A stretch of DNA of 64,000 bases from Lycorma delicatula. Taxonomy: Eukaryota; Arthropoda; Insecta; Hemiptera; Fulgoridae. Where the stretch lies: contig NC_134457.1 of assembly GCF_047948215.1 (NCBI RefSeq), forward strand, positions 16,776,626 through 16,840,625, read 5' to 3'. The position numbers and the translations under genes are program-made. The notes below the pieces were generated by a model that saw nothing but the letters and a program-made list of their open reading frames with translations, was not told the origin of the DNA and made no database searches. The first letter of the stretch is position 1; the number at the start of each line of letters is the position of its first letter. Below are positions 58,348-64,000 of the stretch, piece by piece.

Positions 58348-61300
58348 ATATTTCTATCGAAAAATATCACACACACCCGCGCGCGCACACACACCCACAC
58401 ACTTGATGCAAAGAGAGTGGTAGCGTATGACGGAACTCACGAAAATACTAATACAGAGATAATGTGTGAGAGAGAGTCACTATTTCTATCGAAAAATATT
58501 ACACACACCCGCGCGCGCACACACACCCAAACACTTGATGAAAAGAGAGTGGTAGCGTGAGACGGAACTCATGAAAATACGAATACAGTGAATATGTGTG
58601 GGAGAGAGTCACTATTTCTATCGAAAAATATTACACACCCGCGCGCGCACACACACCCACACACTTGATGAAGGGAGAGTGGTAGCGTATGACGGAACTC
58701 ACGAAAATACTAATACAGAGATAATGTGTGAGAGAGTGTCACTATTTCTATCGAAAAATATTACACACACCCGCGCGCGCGCACACACCCAAACACTTGA
58801 TGAAAAGAGAGTGGTAGCGTGAGACGGAACTCATGAAAATACGAATACAGTGAATATGTGTGAGAGAGAGTCACTATTTCTATCGAAAAATATTACACAC
58901 ACCCGCGCGCGCACACACACCCACACACTTGATGCAGAGAGAGTGGTAGCGTATGACGGAACTCACGAAAATACGAATACAATGAATATGTGTGAGAGAG
59001 AGTCACTATTTCTATCGAAAAATATTACACACCCGCGCGCGCACACACACCCACACACTTGATGAAGGGAGAGTGGTAGCGTATGACGGAACTCACGAAA
59101 ATACTAATACAGAGATAATGTGTGAGACAGTGTCACTATTTCTATCGAAAAATATTACACACACCCGCGCGCGCGCACACACCCAAACACTTGATGAAAA
59201 GAGAGTGGTAGCGTGAAACGGAACTCATGAAAATACGAATACAGTGAATATGTGTGAGAGAGAGTCACTATTTCTATCGAAAAATATTACACACACCCGC
59301 GCGCGCACACACACCCACACACTTGATGCAGAGAGAGTGGTAGCGTATGACGGAACTCACGAAAATACGAATACAGTGAATATGTGTGAGAGAGAGTCAC
59401 TATTTCTATCGAATAATATTACACACCCGCGCGCGCACACACACCCACACACTTGATGAAGGGAGAGTGGTAGCGTATGACGGAACTCACGAAAATACTA
59501 ATACAGAGATAATGTGTGAGAGAGAGTCATTATTTCTATCGAAAAATATTACACACACCCGCGCGCGCACACACACCCACACACTTGATGCAGAGAGAGT
59601 GGTAGCGTATGACGGAACTCACGAAAATACTAATACAGAGATAATGTGTGAGAGAGAGTCACTATTTCTATCAAAAAATATTACACACACCCGCGCGCGC
59701 ACACACACCCAAACACTTGATGAAAAGAGAGTGGTAGCGTGAGACGGAACTCATGAAAATACGAATACAGTGAATATGTGTGAGAGAGAGTCACTATTTC
59801 TATCGAAAAATATTACACACACCCGCGCGCGCGCACACACCCACACACTTGATGAAGGGAGAGTGGTAGCGTATGACGGAACTCACGAAAATACTAATAC
59901 AGAGATAATGTGTGAGAGAGAGTCACTATTTCTATCGAAAAATATTACACACACCCGCGCGCGCACACACACCCACACACTTGATGCAGAGAGAGTGGTA
60001 GCGTATGACGGAACTCACGAAAATACTAATACAGAGATAATGTGTGAGAGAGAGTCACTATTTCTATCAAAAAATATTACACACACCCGCGCGCGCACAC
60101 ACACCCAAACACTTGATGAAAAGAGAGTGGTAGCGTGAGACGGAACTCATGAAAATACGAATACAGTGAATATGTGTGAGAGAGAGTCACTATTTCTATC
60201 GAAAAATATTACACACACCCGCGCGCGCGCACACACCCACACACTTGATGAAGGGAGAGTGGTAGCGTATGACGGAACTCACGAAAATACTAATACAGAG
60301 ATAATGTGTGAGAGAGAGTCACTATTTCTATCAAAAAATATTACACACACCCGCGCGCGCGCACACACCCGCGCGCGCACACACACCCAAACACTTGATG
60401 AAAAGAGAGTGGTAGCGTGAGACGGAACTCATGAAAATACGAATACAGTGAATATGTGTGAGAGAGAGTCACTATTTCTATCGAAAAATATTACACACAC
60501 CCGCGCGCGCACACACACCCACACACTTGATGAAGGGAGAGTGGTAGCGTATGACGGAACTCACGAAAATACTAATACAGAGATAATGTGTGAGAGAGAG
60601 TCATTATTTCTATCGAAAAATATTACACACACCCGCGCGCGCACACACACCCAAACACTTGATGAAAAGAGAGTGGTAGCGTGAGACGGAACTCATGAAA
60701 ATACGAATACAGTGAATATGTGTGAGAGAGAGTCACTATTTCTATCGAAAAATATTACACACACCCGCGCGCGCACACACACCCACACACTTGATGAAGG
60801 GAGAGTGGTAGCGTATGACGGAACTCACGAAAATACTAATACAGAGATAATGTGTGAGAGAGAGTCATTATTTCTATCGAAAAATATTACACACACCCGC
60901 GCGCGCACACACACCCACACACTTGATGCAGAGAGAGTGGTAGCGTATGACGGAACTCACGAAAATACTAATACAGAGATAATGTGTGAGAGAGAGTCAC
61001 TATTTCTATCAAAAAATATTACACACACCCGCGCGCGCACACACACCCAAACACTTGATGAAAAGAGAGTGGTAGCGTGAGACGGAACTCATGAAAATAC
61101 GAATACAGTGAATATGTGTGAGAGAGAGTCACTATTTCTATCGAAAAATATTACACACACCCGCGCGCGCGCACACACCCACACACTTGATGAAGGGAGA
61201 GTGGTAGCGTATGACGGAACTCACGAAAATACTAATACAGAGATAATGTGTGAGAGAGAGTCATTATTTCTATCGAAAAATATTACACACACCCGCGCGC

Positions 61301-64000
61301 GCACACACACCCACACACTTGATGCAGAGAGAGTGGTAGCGTATGACGGAACTCACGAAAATACTAATACAGAGATAATGTGTGAGAGAGAGTCACTATT
61401 TCTATCAAAAAATATTACACACACCCGCGCGCGCACACACACCCAAACACTTGATGAAAAGAGAGTGGTAGCGTGAGACGGAACTCATGAAAATACGAAT
61501 ACAGTGAATATGTGTGAGAGAGAGTCACTATTTCTATCGAAAAATATTACACACACCCGCGCGCGCGCACACACCCACACACTTGATGAAGGGAGAGTGG
61601 TAGCGTATGACGGAACTCACGAAAATACTAATACAGAGATAATGTGTGAGAGAGAGTCACTATTTCTATCAAAAAATATTACACACACCCGCGCGCGCGC
61701 ACACACCCGCGCGCGCACACACACCCAAACACTTGATGAAAAGAGAGTGGTAGCGTGAGACGGAACTCATGAAAATACGAATACAGTGAATATGTGTGAG
61801 AGAGAGTCACTATTTCTATCGAAAAATATTACACACACCCGCGCGCGCACACACACCCACACACTTGATGAAGGGAGAGTGGTAGCGTATGACGGAACTC
61901 ACGAAAATACTAATACAGAGATAATGTGTGAGAGAGAGTCATTATTTCTATCGAAAAATATTACACACACCCGCGCGCGCACACACACCCAAACACTTGA
62001 TGAAAAGAGAGTGGTAGCGTGAGACGGAACTCATGAAAATACGAATACAGTGAATATGTGTGAGAGAGAGTCACTATTTCTATCGAAAAATATTACACAC
62101 ACCCGCGCGCGCACACACACCCACACACTTGATGAAGGGAGAGTGGTAGCATATGACGGAACTCACGAAAATACTAATACAGAGATAATGTGTGAGAGAG
62201 AGTCATTATTTCTATCGAAAAATATTACACACACCCGCGCGCGCACACACACCCAAACACTTGATGAAAAGAGAGTGGTAGCGTGAGACGGAACTCATGA
62301 AAATACGAATACAGTGAATATGTGTGAGAGAGAGTCACTATTTCTATCGAAAAATAATACACACACCCGCGCGCGCACACACACCCACACACTTGATGAA
62401 GGGAGAGTGGTAGCGTATGACGGAACTCACGAAAATACTAATACAGTGAATATGTGTGAGAGAGAGTCACTATTTCTATCGAATAATATTACACACCCGC
62501 GCGCGCACACACACCCACACACTTGATGAAGGGAGAGTGGTAGCGTATGACGGAATTCACGAAAATACTAATACAGAGATAATGTGTGAGAGAGAGTCAC
62601 TATTTCTATCGAATAATATTACACACCTGCGCGCGCACACACACCCACACACTTGATGAAAAGTGAGTGGTAGCGTGAGACGGAACTCACGAAAATACTA
62701 ATACAGAGATAATGTGTGAGAGAGAGTCACTATTTCTATCAAAAAATATTACACACACCCGCGCGCGCACACACACCCAAACACTTGATGAAAAGAGAGT
62801 GGTAGCGTGAGACGGAACTCATGAAAATACGAATACAGTGAATATGTGTGAGAGAGAGTCACTATTTCTATCGAAAAATATTACACACACCCCGCGCGCA
62901 CACACACCCGCGCGCACACACACCCGCGCGCGCGCACACACCCACACACTTGATGAAGGGAGGGTAATAGCGTATGACGGAACTCACGAAAATACTAATA
63001 CAGAGATAATGTGTGAGAGAGAGTCACTATTTCTATCAAAAAATATTACACACACCCGCGCGCGCACACACACCCAAACACTTGATGAAAAGAGAGTGGT
63101 AGCGTGAGACGGAACTCATGAAAATACGAATACAGTGAATATGTGTGAGAGAGAGTCACTATTTCTATCGAAAAATATTACACACACCCGCGCGCGCACA
63201 CACACCCACACACTTGATGCAGAGAGAGTGGTAGCGTATGACGGAACTCACGAAAATACGAATACAGTGAATATGTGTGAGAGAGAGTCACTATTTCTAT
63301 CGAATAATATTACACACCCGCGCGCGCACTCACACCCACACACTTGATGAAGGGAGAGTGGTAGCGTATGACGGAACTCACGAAAATACTAATACAGAGA
63401 TAATGTGTGAGAGAGAGTCATTATTTCTATCGAAAAATATTACACACACCCGCGCGCGCACACACACCCACACACTTGATGCAGAGAGAGTGGTAGCGTA
63501 TGACGGAACTCACGAAAATACTAATACAGAGATAATGTGTGAGAGAGAGTCACTATTTCTATCAAAAAATATTACACACCCGCGCGCGCACTCACACCCA
63601 CACACTTGATGAAGGGAGAGTGGTAGCGTATGACGGAACTCACGAAAATACTAATACAGAGATAATGTGTGAGAGAGAGTCATTATTTCTATCGAAAAAT
63701 ATTACACACACCCGCGCGCGCACACACACCCACACACTTGATGCAGAGAGAGTGGTAGCGTATGACGGAACTCACGAAAATACTAATACAGAGATAATGT
63801 GTGAGAGAGAGTCACTATTTCTATCAAAAAATATTACACACACCCGCGCGCGCACACACACCCAAACACTTGATGAAAAGAGAGTGGTAGCGTGAGACGG
63901 AACTCATGAAAATACGAATACAGTGAATATGTGTGAGAGAGAGTCACTATTTCTATCGAAAAATATTACACACACCCGCGCGCGCACACACACCCACACA
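58348..64000 (+). repeat. Satellite array, about 132-bp monomers with higher-order structure, continuing past the window
   Basis: About 43 tandem monomers. Each has a core (GTGGTAGCGTATGACGGAAC, ACGAATACAG or CTAATACAGAG, TGTGAGAGAGAGTCACTATT, TCTATCGAAAAATATTACAC) and a (CG)n(CA)n tract (ACCCGCGCGCGCACACACAC). Three monomer types alternate: C (GATGAAGGG), A (GATGCAGAG or GATGCAAAG) and B (GATGAAAAG with GCGTGAGACGG). C-A-B (396 bp) and C-B (264 bp) blocks are common. Block starts at 59770, 60166, 60448, 60712 recur 1338 bp later at 61108, 61504, 61786, 62050. Because 132 is divisible by three, one frame is open across A and C monomers and stops at TGA in B; I do not regard it as coding. Confidence 0.95.

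Noticed and set aside
58348..64000. CRISPR-like array
   Set aside because: The whole 132-bp unit is repeated, including what would be spacers; there are no unique spacers, and the context is eukaryotic.

Overview
The window looks like AT-rich nuclear DNA from an arthropod, most likely an insect; a hemipteran is my guess from the repeat families. It has spliced exons of a mitochondrial-type acyl-CoA thioesterase, several lineages of mariner/Tc1 transposons, piggyBac-, Penelope- and LINE-type elements, tRNA-derived SINEs and a long satellite. Nothing suggests a bacterial or organellar origin. No complete host gene is visible.

Layout. 0.7-3.4 kb: two decayed tandem copies of an uncharacterised multicopy arthropod gene family (minus). 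3.6 and 12.9 kb: two consecutive exons of an ACOT9-like acyl-CoA thioesterase (minus), separated by a 9.1 kb intron. That intron holds a Penelope-like relic, a Tc1/mariner-type element with a nearly intact LINE inserted in its transposase gene, and two mariners. 13-20.4 kb: LINE relics, a piggyBac-like non-autonomous element bounded by TTAA, inverted fragments of a jockey-like LINE, and a 5'-truncated second copy of the intact LINE. 21.6-31 kb: a Penelope-like 3' end with a GIY-YIG motif, three mariner relics and a CR1/jockey-like relic. 32.4-34.2 kb: a possible exon and a possible hAT relic. 35.5-42.0 kb: a full-length 6.5 kb LINE with a 10-bp target-site duplication, two ORFs and only a few lesions. 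42.9-45.1 kb: two possible exons of an unidentified minus-strand gene.

45.1-58.3 kb: SINEs, terminal-inverted-repeat elements, a pair of 0.9 kb inverted repeats and perfect hairpins. 58.35 kb to the window end: a satellite of about 132-bp monomers with three alternating monomer types and larger repeat units.

The main large-scale signals are a sharp rise in CpG density near 44.8 kb, consistent with the edge of a germline-methylated transcription unit; nested and datable retrotransposition; two places where an imperfect palindrome seems to have become a perfect one; and the higher-order satellite. I found no CRISPR, operon or new enzymatic system. The only protein-level unknown of note is the family at 0.7-3.4 kb.
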